The notes under the pieces were generated by a model that searched no databases, was not told the DNA's origin, and saw only the letters and a list, made by a program, of their open reading frames with translations. A program made the translations under genes and the position numbers. Shown piece by piece: positions 17,073-23,906 of a stretch of 51,743 nucleotides of DNA. Origin of the DNA: DATHTK01 sp035463295 (GTDB taxonomy: Bacteria > Actinomycetota > Rubrobacteria > Rubrobacterales > Rubrobacteraceae); NCBI GenBank assembly GCA_035463295.1, contig DATHTK010000055.1, positions 1 through 51,743 on the forward strand, in the 5' to 3' direction. Within the stretch, counting starts at the first letter, position 1, and every line of letters starts with the position of its first letter.

Positions 17073-18287
17073 CTACTCCTGAAACGAGCGCGGCTGCTTT
17101 ATGACCTTCTCCTCGTCGCGCATACCGTCTATAAGAACCTTGACGACCTCTGGACGCGAGAACTCAGGCGGCGGGTACTCGCCCCTTCCGAGCATCTCCC
17201 TGACCTTCGTGCCGGAAAAGAACACGTGGGCGTCCTTGCCGTGCGGGCAGGTCTTGGTCGTCGCCATCCCCTCGCAGTTGAGACAGAAGAAGGCGTGCTC
17301 GAAGAAGAGGGGAGTTATCCCGAGATCGTCTTCGTCGAACTCCTCGAAGATGTGCTGGGCATCGTAGGTGCCGTAGTAGCTGCCCACCCCAGCGTGGTCG
17401 CGCCCGATGATGAAGTGGGTGCAACCGTAGTTCTTGCGGCACATGGCGTGGAAGATGGCCTCCCTCGGCCCGGCATAGCGCATCGCCGCCGGGAAGACCG
17501 CGAGAACGGTGCGGTTCGTCGGGTAGTAGCGGTCCAGGATTACCTCGTAGCTCTTCATCCTCACCGCCGCCGAGATATCGTCGGACTTGGTCTCCCCGAC
17601 GAGGGGATTGAGCAGGAGGCCATCGACGGTCTCCAGCGCGCTCTTCTGGATATACTCGTGGGCGCGGTGGACGGGGTTACGCGTCTGGAAGCCCACAACG
17701 CGCTTCCAGCCCTTCTCCACGAGGAGCTTTCTCAGCTCAGCGGGTTCGTAGTAGTAACCGGGGAAGGGCCTATGGTTGGGCTCCTCCTCGAGCAGCGTGA
17801 TCTCCCCTCCGAGAAACACGTCGCCCTGGCGATGAAGGGCGGCGACGCCAGGGTGCTCGAGATCGGTGGTCCGATAGACCTCGCGCGCCTCGCGCTCCTT
17901 GTCGTAGGAGAAGCGGTCCTCGACAACCATGGTTGCGACGATCCGACCATCGCCGTCGGCGAGGGCAACCTCGTCGCCCTCGTTTATCGTGTTCGCCTCG
18001 TCCTCGCCCACGGAGAGCGTGATCGGCATGCTCCAGATGAGGCCGTTCGAGAGGCGCATGTTCTCGACGACACTCTCGTAGTCCTCGCGGACCATAAAGC
18101 CGGTGAGCGGCGAGAAGACGCCGGTCGCGAGCATCTCCAGGTCCGAGAGCGCTCTGGGACCGAGCGTGACCTTCGTCAACTCCGCCGCCTGACGCTTGCG
18201 CTCCTCGCGCTCCCCCTCTGGCGCCCTGCGGTCCACGAGCACGCCGCCGTGCGGCACGCTCGTCGTGTACTGCGTATCAACGTTCAT
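17073..18287 (-). CDS. sat: Sulfate adenylyltransferase (ATP sulfurylase)
   Basis: A 404-residue single-subunit ATP sulfurylase that activates sulfate to APS. The active-site motifs QTRNPVHRAHEY and GRDHAG are present, as is the C-terminal zinc-ribbon-like CPHGKDAHVFFSGT. This is the Sat type, not the CysD/CysN heterodimer. I start it at the ATG at 18287 (MNVDTQYTTS), which has GGGAGGTGGG upstream and overlaps the stop of the preceding small gene (TGATG). It makes the substrate for both CysC and CysH in the same operon. Confidence 0.96.
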   Translation of the reverse strand: MNVDTQYTTSVPHGGVLVDRRAPEGEREERKRQAAELTKVTLGPRALSDLEMLATGVFSPLTGFMVREDYESVVENMRLSNGLIWSMPITLSVGEDEANTINEGDEVALADGDGRIVATMVVEDRFSYDKEREAREVYRTTDLEHPGVAALHRQGDVFLGGEITLLEEEPNHRPFPGYYYEPAELRKLLVEKGWKRVVGFQTRNPVHRAHEYIQKSALETVDGLLLNPLVGETKSDDISAAVRMKSYEVILDRYYPTNRTVLAVFPAAMRYAGPREAIFHAMCRKNYGCTHFIIGRDHAGVGSYYGTYDAQHIFEEFDEDDLGITPLFFEHAFFCLNCEGMATTKTCPHGKDAHVFFSGTKVREMLGRGEYPPPEFSRPEVVKVLIDGMRDEEKVIKQPRSFQE

Positions 18288-18625
18288 CAGCCCACCTCCC
18301 GGGAGACCAGGTCCTCGCGGGCCGGTAGCCTCCGCCAAACACGCCCGGCGAGACCGACGACGCAGTGATCCCAGGGCCGCTCGCCGATGACCCAGAGCCT
18401 GAGCTCCGCCGCGTAGCCGCGGGCTATCCCGAGAAACCGCTCGTAGCCCATGCCCGCCTGCTCCAGACCCTCGCCCCACTCCCGCCACAGCGGGACGGCG
18501 ACGAAGGTAGCGTCGCCGACGACGCGAGAGCCCTCCTCGGGCGACTCCTCGAGCAAGGCCCGGGTCTCGGCCCGCAACCCAGCGGGCTCCTCGGGCAAAG
18601 GCAATCTCTTTCGCGCGTCGTCCAA
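18287..18625 (-). CDS. Hypothetical protein, 112 aa, in sulfate assimilation operon
   Basis: I do not recognise this family. It is soluble, with a charged N-terminal third (about residues 1-35) and a C-terminal half rich in Trp and aromatic residues (VPLWREWGEGLEQAG, LRLWVIGERPWDHCVVGLAG). There is one Cys and no metal motif. It sits tightly between the frhB-like gene and sat: its TTG start is 2 nt or so from the upstream stop and its TGA overlaps the sat ATG. Such coupling argues that it is real and works with the sulfite/sulfate enzymes, for example as an assembly factor or small subunit, but that is inference. Confidence 0.65.
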   Translation of the reverse strand: MDDARKRLPLPEEPAGLRAETRALLEESPEEGSRVVGDATFVAVPLWREWGEGLEQAGMGYERFLGIARGYAAELRLWVIGERPWDHCVVGLAGRVWRRLPAREDLVSREVG

Positions 18626-18626
18626 C

Positions 18627-19820
18627 CTAGTACCTCACCGCTTCGTGCTCGACCGGGGCGCGATCCGTCCCGGCGTAGTTGTTCAGGTGCTCCTCGTAGT
18701 CTATAAAGAGCGGAGCGTCCGGATCGAAGGCCCGCTCAAGGCTGCTGAAGGCCACCCGCTTGTCCAAGGCGTCTAGCTTATCCAATGCCTGCGGCTTGTC
18801 AAGCGATCGGGTGGACAATTTTTCGCGGACATGCGCCCAGGCGTCCAGTCCTTCTTCTGTCCTTATCAGGACGCTCGAGTAGCCGTCGGCGCTGCCGACG
18901 CTCCCGACGGAGATATCCGCGGCGTGCCCCATGAAGTCCGCGCACTCGTCGCAGCCTTTCAGGGCGGCCCCGTGGAAGTCCCGGATCGGCTCCTCGAAGA
19001 TGGTCTCGCCTGCGTTGTCCTGGACGATGAGCTTCCCCCGGATGATGTCTACCCGGCCGACGCTAGCGAGGTCGACGCCTCTGTTGTCCCGGATCTCCTC
19101 GAGCATCAACTTCTCGTAGTTGAAGCTCTTGGTGCAGAGCAAGGCTATCGTGAGCGTTATCGCCTCGACCTGCGAGGAGCCCCACGTCCAGGGCCGCGCC
19201 TGCATCGCCTTTATGCCCTCGATCTCGCACGGCGTCCCGACGACCGCGATTCTCGGGTTCGGCGGCAGCTCGTAGCCCTTGAAATCCACGTGTCCCAGAG
19301 CGAGCGTCTGGTTGTAGAAGCTCCCGGCGCACTCGCGCACCTCGTCGGGCGTCCGTGCCAGGAACGCCTCCCCCTTCCACGGCTCCGTCGCGCTCTCGCG
19401 CGCCACGATCGCGCCGTCGATCTCTCCCGCCTCGAGCAGCGAGATGAGCAGAGCGCTCACGAACCCGCCATCCTGGACGCCCTCGATCACGGGGTCCACC
19501 CGCACGCTGTAGCTCTCGTGGACGTGCCCCATACCTTCGACGGAGCGATCGGCGCCCATTATCTTCCACGTCGCCTCGTGCCGAAGCCCCCCCCGGGGAC
19601 AGAAGTCCCAGCACAGCGAGCAGCCGGTGCACATCTTGACGAGCTTGGGGAGGTCGTCCTCCCCGATGCCGATGGAGTCGGTCGGGCAGGCGGCGACGCA
19701 CACCCCGCACTGCACGCAGCGTTCGGCGTCTATGACCGCCTGCTCCAGGTCCCAGAACCAGACCTTTCCGGGGGCCTCGTCTATATCGTTCATGAGGTCG
19801 CGAATATCGAAACCAGCCAT
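18627..19820 (-). CDS. FrhB/FpoF-type F420 dehydrogenase subunit, likely electron donor for sulfite reductase
   Basis: A 397-residue iron-sulfur flavoprotein of the coenzyme F420 hydrogenase/dehydrogenase beta-subunit family. Two [4Fe-4S] ferredoxin motifs come first (Cys35-38-41-45 and Cys64-67-70-74), then the FrhB N- and C-terminal domains with GTPCEIEGIKAMQ and CDECADFMGHAADISVG. This is the layout of the N-terminal half of methanogen Fsr, FpoF and FqoF, which oxidise F420H2 via FAD. It lies 13 nt after the sulfite reductase gene. I infer that it passes electrons from F420H2 to the siroheme enzyme. The C-terminal part has an odd repeat of LDK units (about residues 343-357). Confidence 0.88.
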   Translation of the reverse strand: MAGFDIRDLMNDIDEAPGKVWFWDLEQAVIDAERCVQCGVCVAACPTDSIGIGEDDLPKLVKMCTGCSLCWDFCPRGGLRHEATWKIMGADRSVEGMGHVHESYSVRVDPVIEGVQDGGFVSALLISLLEAGEIDGAIVARESATEPWKGEAFLARTPDEVRECAGSFYNQTLALGHVDFKGYELPPNPRIAVVGTPCEIEGIKAMQARPWTWGSSQVEAITLTIALLCTKSFNYEKLMLEEIRDNRGVDLASVGRVDIIRGKLIVQDNAGETIFEEPIRDFHGAALKGCDECADFMGHAADISVGSVGSADGYSSVLIRTEEGLDAWAHVREKLSTRSLDKPQALDKLDALDKRVAFSSLERAFDPDAPLFIDYEEHLNNYAGTDRAPVEHEAVRY

Positions 19821-19833
19821 CGGTCAGAACCCC

Positions 19834-21489
19834 CTAGCCCCGCGTGTTGCAGGCCGGGACGAGCCCACGCAGGGTTGCCCGCAGCTCGGGGTTGCGCTGG
19901 CGGCGGGCCCACTCGTGAAAGCGCTCGCCGTCGCGGTGCTCCTCCTTGAAGCGCTCGAAGAGACCGACCAGGGCGTCGGGCACCTCGTCGGCCGGCTTCG
20001 CCCCTTCGACCCAGTCGATAAACGCCGCGTCACGGCCCAGAGATCCGCCGAGGCCGATATCCACGCCCTCGACGAGCGCGCCGTCCTTTTTGGCGGTCTC
20101 GCCCCTGAGGCCGATGTCCCCGATCTGGGGCTGGGCGCAGGAGGCGGAGCAGCCGGAGAAGTGCATCCGCACAGCCTCCTGGCCGGTATCACCGACCCGC
20201 TCGTCCAACGCGCGCGCCCACTCCAGAGCCCGGATCTTGGTCTCCACGATGCCGAAGCGGCAGAACTCGCTCCCCGTGCACGCCACGACGCCGCGCTCGA
20301 AAGAGCCCGGATTCGGGGAGAAACGCCGCAGGAGCGGCTCAGCGAGGAGGTCGTCGAGCCGCTCCTCGCGCACCCCCGTGATGATCAGGTTCTGATCCGT
20401 CGCCAGACGTACCTCGCTGCCGTACTCCTCGGCGAGCCGCCCGGCCTCTTCGAAGTGCTCCCCACTCATCCTCCCCACAGGAACGCTGAGCCCGACGTAG
20501 TAGAGGGCGCTTCCAGAGGCGCCCCTGCCACGCTGCCGATGTACGCCGACGTGATCGCCGCGGTAATGACTGGTCAGGTCCTCACCGGCCGGTCGGAGCT
20601 CTATAGAGACGCGCTTTTCGAGCTCCTCCCTGAAACCTTCGGGGCCGAGCTCCTGCACGAGGTAGCGCATCCTCGCGGTCCAGCGATTCTCCCTGTTTCC
20701 GAGCTCGCCGAAGACGTGCGCGATGCCGCGGGTGACCTCGACCGCCTCGTGGGGCTCCACGAAGACGTCGATGTCCGAAGCCATCCGGGGTCCGTCGGAG
20801 AGGCCCCCGCCGACGCGCACGTTAAAGCCCAGTGCGCCATCGTCCTGCCTGGCGGGAAGCATCCCTATGTCGTTGATCTCCGCCTGCGCGCAGTCCTCGA
20901 GGCAGCCCGTCACGCTCATCTTGAACTTCCTCGGCAGGTTGGCGTACTCGCGGTTGCCAGTGAAAAAGGCGTTTATGGCCTGGGCCACGGGGTAGGCGTC
21001 TATCACCTCGTCGTGACCGAGACCGGAGACGGGGCAGCACAGGACGTTTCGGGCCGAGTCGCCACAAGCCTGCACTGTGGTAATGCCAACCTCCTCGAGG
21101 CGGCGCCAGATCTCGGGCACGTCCCCCATCTTGAGCCAGTGCATCTGCACGTCCTGACGCGTGGTGAGGTCGAGGAAGTTGTTGCCGAAGTGCGGGTTCG
21201 GGATGGGGCCATTGGCGAAGTCACGGGCTATACTCCCGACGACCTTGGCCTGCTCCGGCGTCAGCACCCCGCCGGGCACCTTGACGCGCATCATGAACGC
21301 GTCCCCGCCCCCTCTCTGCGGGTAGATGCCGACCCACTTGAGACGCTCGACCTCACCCGGAACCCCGTCCATGGCAGAGAGGTCCTTCGAGTAGGTGTCT
21401 ATGATCGCCCGTCGGACCTCCAGCGGGTGCCGCTCGAGCTTTACTCTCTCTACTTTGTTGAGGGTCTGACCCTCTCTGAGGAATTTCAT
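19834..21489 (-). CDS. Siroheme [4Fe-4S] sulfite (or nitrite) reductase
   Basis: A 551-residue enzyme of the ferredoxin sulfite/nitrite reductase family that performs a six-electron reduction. The cluster-siroheme ligands are intact: Cys404-x5-Cys410 and Cys447-x3-Cys451. The N-terminal half repeats the fold and has its own cysteines (Cys142, Cys151-152, Cys196, Cys200), plus TRQDVQMHWLK and NLPRKFKMSVTGC. Sequence alone does not separate sulfite from nitrite reduction; the operon (cysH, sat, cysC) argues for sulfite. No NADPH flavoprotein (CysJ) or ferredoxin gene is adjacent; the frhB-like gene takes that place. It starts 4 nt after cysH. Confidence 0.92.
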   Translation of the reverse strand: MKFLREGQTLNKVERVKLERHPLEVRRAIIDTYSKDLSAMDGVPGEVERLKWVGIYPQRGGGDAFMMRVKVPGGVLTPEQAKVVGSIARDFANGPIPNPHFGNNFLDLTTRQDVQMHWLKMGDVPEIWRRLEEVGITTVQACGDSARNVLCCPVSGLGHDEVIDAYPVAQAINAFFTGNREYANLPRKFKMSVTGCLEDCAQAEINDIGMLPARQDDGALGFNVRVGGGLSDGPRMASDIDVFVEPHEAVEVTRGIAHVFGELGNRENRWTARMRYLVQELGPEGFREELEKRVSIELRPAGEDLTSHYRGDHVGVHRQRGRGASGSALYYVGLSVPVGRMSGEHFEEAGRLAEEYGSEVRLATDQNLIITGVREERLDDLLAEPLLRRFSPNPGSFERGVVACTGSEFCRFGIVETKIRALEWARALDERVGDTGQEAVRMHFSGCSASCAQPQIGDIGLRGETAKKDGALVEGVDIGLGGSLGRDAAFIDWVEGAKPADEVPDALVGLFERFKEEHRDGERFHEWARRQRNPELRATLRGLVPACNTRG

Positions 21490-21493
21490 GACC

Positions 21494-22249
21494 CTAACTC
21501 GCGCGCTCGGCCCTGCCGTTCTCCCAGTGAATGCCGCACTCGGTCTTGTCGAGCTCCGACCAGCGACCGGCTCTGGGGTCCTCGTCGTCGTGCACCGGGC
21601 GGGTCTGTGGCTCGCACCCGATGCTCTTGTAGCCCTGGTGCAAGAGCGGGTTCACAGGGACGTCGTGCTCCCTTACGTAGTCCCACACCTGCGCGTCCGT
21701 CCAGTGGGCGAGCGGCGCGATCTTGGCGGCCCCGTAGCGCTCCTCCCAGACGACGACCTGCGTGCCGGACCTCTGCGGAGTCTGCTCCCGGCGGATGCCG
21801 GTCATCCAGGCGTCGTAGCGGTCGAGGGCGCGCTGCAACGGCTCGATCTTGCGTATCTGGCAGCAGAGGTCGGGGCTGCAGGTGCGCATCTGCTCGCCAT
21901 AGAGCCGGACCTGCTCCTCGACCGTTAGCGCCGGACGCAATACTTCTAGCGGCAGCTTGTAGTGCCGCATGACCTCCTCGCGGAACTCCGCGGTCTCCTT
22001 GAAGATAAATCCCGTGTCGATGGTGAGCACCGTCACCTGGTCCGAGATCTTCGAGATCATGTCCAAGAGCGCCATGCCCTCGCCCCCACCGAACGAGGCC
22101 GAGAGCGCAAGACTCCCCCCGTAGGCCTCGACCGCCCACTCGATGACCTCTCTCGGGTCAGCGCCCTCCAGGCGCTCGGCCTCTCGCTCCAGGCGGTCCG
22201 GGGACGGTAAGATCATGTTGTTGCGCTTCGAACGCAGGGCTTCGGGCAT
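21494..22249 (-). CDS. cysH: APS reductase (CysH family, four-cysteine type)
   Basis: A 251-residue thioredoxin-dependent reductase that turns APS into sulfite and AMP. The PP-loop-like SLALSASFGGGEGMAL is near residue 46. Cys129-Cys130, Cys212 and the catalytic Cys238 (ECGIH) are present. The CC pair together with Cys212 marks the [4Fe-4S] APS-reducing type rather than the PAPS type. The start has GGAGGA at good spacing. It is the first gene of a seven-gene operon and is preceded by a 5' leader of about 130 nt with a strong promoter and palindrome. Confidence 0.95.
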   Translation of the reverse strand: MPEALRSKRNNMILPSPDRLEREAERLEGADPREVIEWAVEAYGGSLALSASFGGGEGMALLDMISKISDQVTVLTIDTGFIFKETAEFREEVMRHYKLPLEVLRPALTVEEQVRLYGEQMRTCSPDLCCQIRKIEPLQRALDRYDAWMTGIRREQTPQRSGTQVVVWEERYGAAKIAPLAHWTDAQVWDYVREHDVPVNPLLHQGYKSIGCEPQTRPVHDDEDPRAGRWSELDKTECGIHWENGRAERAS

Positions 22250-22294
22250 AGCGCTCCTCCGGTGAGAATAGTGTGGTGACGAGCCAGGGTTAGT

Positions 22295-22381
22295 TCAGAC
22301 GCGCCCGCTACATCGCGCGCTCGTGCTAGGGCCCGTCATACCGCGCCCCGCCGCCTGCCCCTGCGTGCCATGCAACTCCAT
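22295..22381 (-). CDS. Possible leaderless leader peptide (28 codons) upstream of cysH
   Basis: An ATG sits 7 nt after the -10 box, exactly where transcription should start, and opens a 28-codon frame ending 45 nt before cysH. The peptide has a single Cys, encoded by TGT at codon 24, close to its stop. Actinobacterial sulfur operons are known to use leaderless cysteine-rich leader ORFs as attenuators; this one has only one Cys, so the role is speculative. No known RNA family was recognised in the same leader. Confidence 0.3.
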   Translation of the reverse strand: MELHGTQGQAAGRGMTGPSTSARCSGRV

Positions 22382-22388
22382 GTCGCGG

Positions 22389-22417
22389 ATACTAAGCGCC
22401 TATCGCCTCTACGTCAA
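22389..22417 (-). promoter_or_regulatory. Promoter of the sulfate assimilation operon
   Basis: On the minus strand TTGACG (22412-22417), exactly 17 nt, then TAGTAT (22389-22394): a near-consensus sigma-70-type promoter. Transcription should start near 22382. The palindrome at 22424-22442 sits just upstream of the -35 box. Confidence 0.8.
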
Positions 22418-22423
22418 CAAAAC

Positions 22424-22442
22424 TCCGATAATTTTTGTCGGA
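22424..22442. promoter_or_regulatory. Palindromic operator candidate, copy B
   Basis: TCCGATAATTTTTGTCGGA is an inverted repeat (TCCGA-AA arms around a T-rich centre). It is centred about 51 nt upstream of the predicted start of the sulfate assimilation transcript, a position more typical of an activator than a repressor. Copy A lies at 8469-8487 upstream of the rhodanese operon. Confidence 0.65.
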
Positions 22443-22548
22443 TTTAACGGAATCCACCTGTTTTCGCCACGTTTGTCGTCTCGCGCCCGGCTGGCTGGAA
22501 GAGGGACGTGTCGGTTGCCACCGGTCGCCCGGACTTGCGCACGCCGCG

Positions 22549-23304
22549 TCAGCGGAACAGGTCTCGTTCGGGCGGCATCAGGAGGTCGGTGGCGGTTCCG
22601 GGGGCGGCTTTGTAGGGGTAACCGCGCACGATCGCGACCGGTACGCCGTCCGTCTTGCCGGTCACGAGTTCGGCGGCGCTGGCGAGCTCGTCGGCGATAG
22701 CGAGGACGCTAGCCTCCATCGGTCGGCCGTGCGGGTCGTTTTGGCCCCTGTAGTCTGCCAGGGACTCCATGCCCGAGACTCCTATAGCCACGTCTGTGAT
22801 ACCGAAGCGCCAGGCCCGGCCGAACGAGTCCGTGACAAGGACGGCGAGGTCCTGGCCGAGGAGAGAGGTGAGGCGGGCGCGGAGCTTCGCGGCCGAAGCG
22901 TCGGGGTCGAGTGGAAGGAGGCAGACGGTATCTTCGTCCGGGACGTTCGAGGCGTCCACGCCGGCGTTAGCGCACACGAAGCCGTGGTGGGTCTCCGAGA
23001 TGATCAGGCCGCGGTCCATGCGGACGATACGGCGGCTCTCGCGGAGGACGACCTCGATCTGTCGCGCGTCCTTCCCGTAGCGACCCGCGAAGTCCTTCGC
23101 CATCGGGGAGGGCTCCACGCCCTGGAGGTCCACCAGGCGCCCCTCGGCCTTGCTGACGACCTTGTGGGTCACGACGAGGACATCTCCGGCGCGGAGGTAT
23201 TCTCCGGCGGCGCGTGAGATCAGAGCGGACAGGTCGTCGCCGGGCCGGACCTCGGGGATGCCGGTGACGGGCAGGATCTCCAGTCCGCTCACGCGGACGT
23301 CCAC
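22549..23304 (-). CDS. cofE: Coenzyme F420-0:L-glutamate ligase
   Basis: A 251-residue GTP-dependent ligase that adds gamma-linked glutamates to F420-0. Family motifs include VTHKVVSKAEGR, the VDASNVPDEDTVCLLP segment and VTDSFGRAWR. It is the stand-alone CofE form; in mycobacteria the same domain is fused to a nitroreductase to form FbiB. The GTG at 23304 has AAGGA 5 nt upstream; a second GTG at 23292 overlaps the cofC stop as GTGA and is the alternative. It is the last gene of cofD-cofC-cofE. Confidence 0.95.
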   Translation of the reverse strand: MDVRVSGLEILPVTGIPEVRPGDDLSALISRAAGEYLRAGDVLVVTHKVVSKAEGRLVDLQGVEPSPMAKDFAGRYGKDARQIEVVLRESRRIVRMDRGLIISETHHGFVCANAGVDASNVPDEDTVCLLPLDPDASAAKLRARLTSLLGQDLAVLVTDSFGRAWRFGITDVAIGVSGMESLADYRGQNDPHGRPMEASVLAIADELASAAELVTGKTDGVPVAIVRGYPYKAAPGTATDLLMPPERDLFR

Positions 23305-23906
23305 TCCGTTCCTTCGAGGCCCATCCCGTCCATGCGCGCGAGGTCGTCGACGGTGTCCAGGTCGAAGGCGAGGTGTGGGGTCTGCCGCACCCGAACGTCG
23401 AGCCCGCGCTCGCGGGCCGAAGCGAGGTGGGTCTCGTAGCTACCGGAACCGAAGGCGAAGGGCAGAACGTCGGGGGGTGTCAGCAGCAGGGCGTTCGTCC
23501 CGGCGCGAGCTCCGTCGGGGGAGATCACGACCAGGTCCCTGTCCCCGGGCTCCCCCAGAAGGGTCTGGACGTCATCCGCCTCGATAAGCGGCAGGTCGGC
23601 CGGAAGCACGAGCAGCGACGAGGCTCCGCTCTCCACCACCCAGCGGCGCCCCTCTTCGAGAGCGGGGTTGAGTCCCCGGCTCATCTGGAGCAGAGGCTCC
23701 GCCCCCCGCTCCCGCGCCTCGGAGAGCACGATGCGGTCCGGGCTCACGACGCATATGCGTTCGACCCCGGCCTCCCGGAGCGCGGCGACGACCCGGCCCA
23801 TCATGTAGATGGTTAGCCCGGCCCGGGCGGGGGGGGTAAGCACCGGCTTGAGGCGGCTCTTCGTTCCCCACAAGTCCTTTACTGGTACGACGGCGAAGAG
23901 GCTCAT
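23289..23906 (-). CDS. cofC: Phosphoenolpyruvate/2-phospholactate guanylyltransferase
   Basis: A 205-residue nucleotidyltransferase that activates phosphoenolpyruvate (in actinobacteria) or 2-phospho-L-lactate (in archaea) with GTP for F420 synthesis. Seen are VPVKDLWGTKSRLKPVL at the N-terminus (GTP site), VLPADLPLI (metal-binding Asp) and SPDGARAGTNALLL. Length is normal. Its ATG overlaps the cofD stop (ATGA). Which three-carbon substrate it uses cannot be read from the sequence by eye. Confidence 0.94.
   Translation of the reverse strand: MSLFAVVPVKDLWGTKSRLKPVLTPPARAGLTIYMMGRVVAALREAGVERICVVSPDRIVLSEARERGAEPLLQMSRGLNPALEEGRRWVVESGASSLLVLPADLPLIEADDVQTLLGEPGDRDLVVISPDGARAGTNALLLTPPDVLPFAFGSGSYETHLASARERGLDVRVRQTPHLAFDLDTVDDLARMDGMGLEGTEWTSA

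Noticed and set aside
19627..21972. Very long plus-strand reading frame (about 780 codons) opposite the sulfite reductase and neighbours
   Set aside because: It is an antisense shadow of GC-rich coding DNA. Its translation has no family-like motif, and the opposite strand encodes three clear enzymes.
22250..22382. SAM or other known riboswitch in the cysH leader
   Set aside because: No conserved core or stable multi-stem layout was recognised; only the short ORF is notable.
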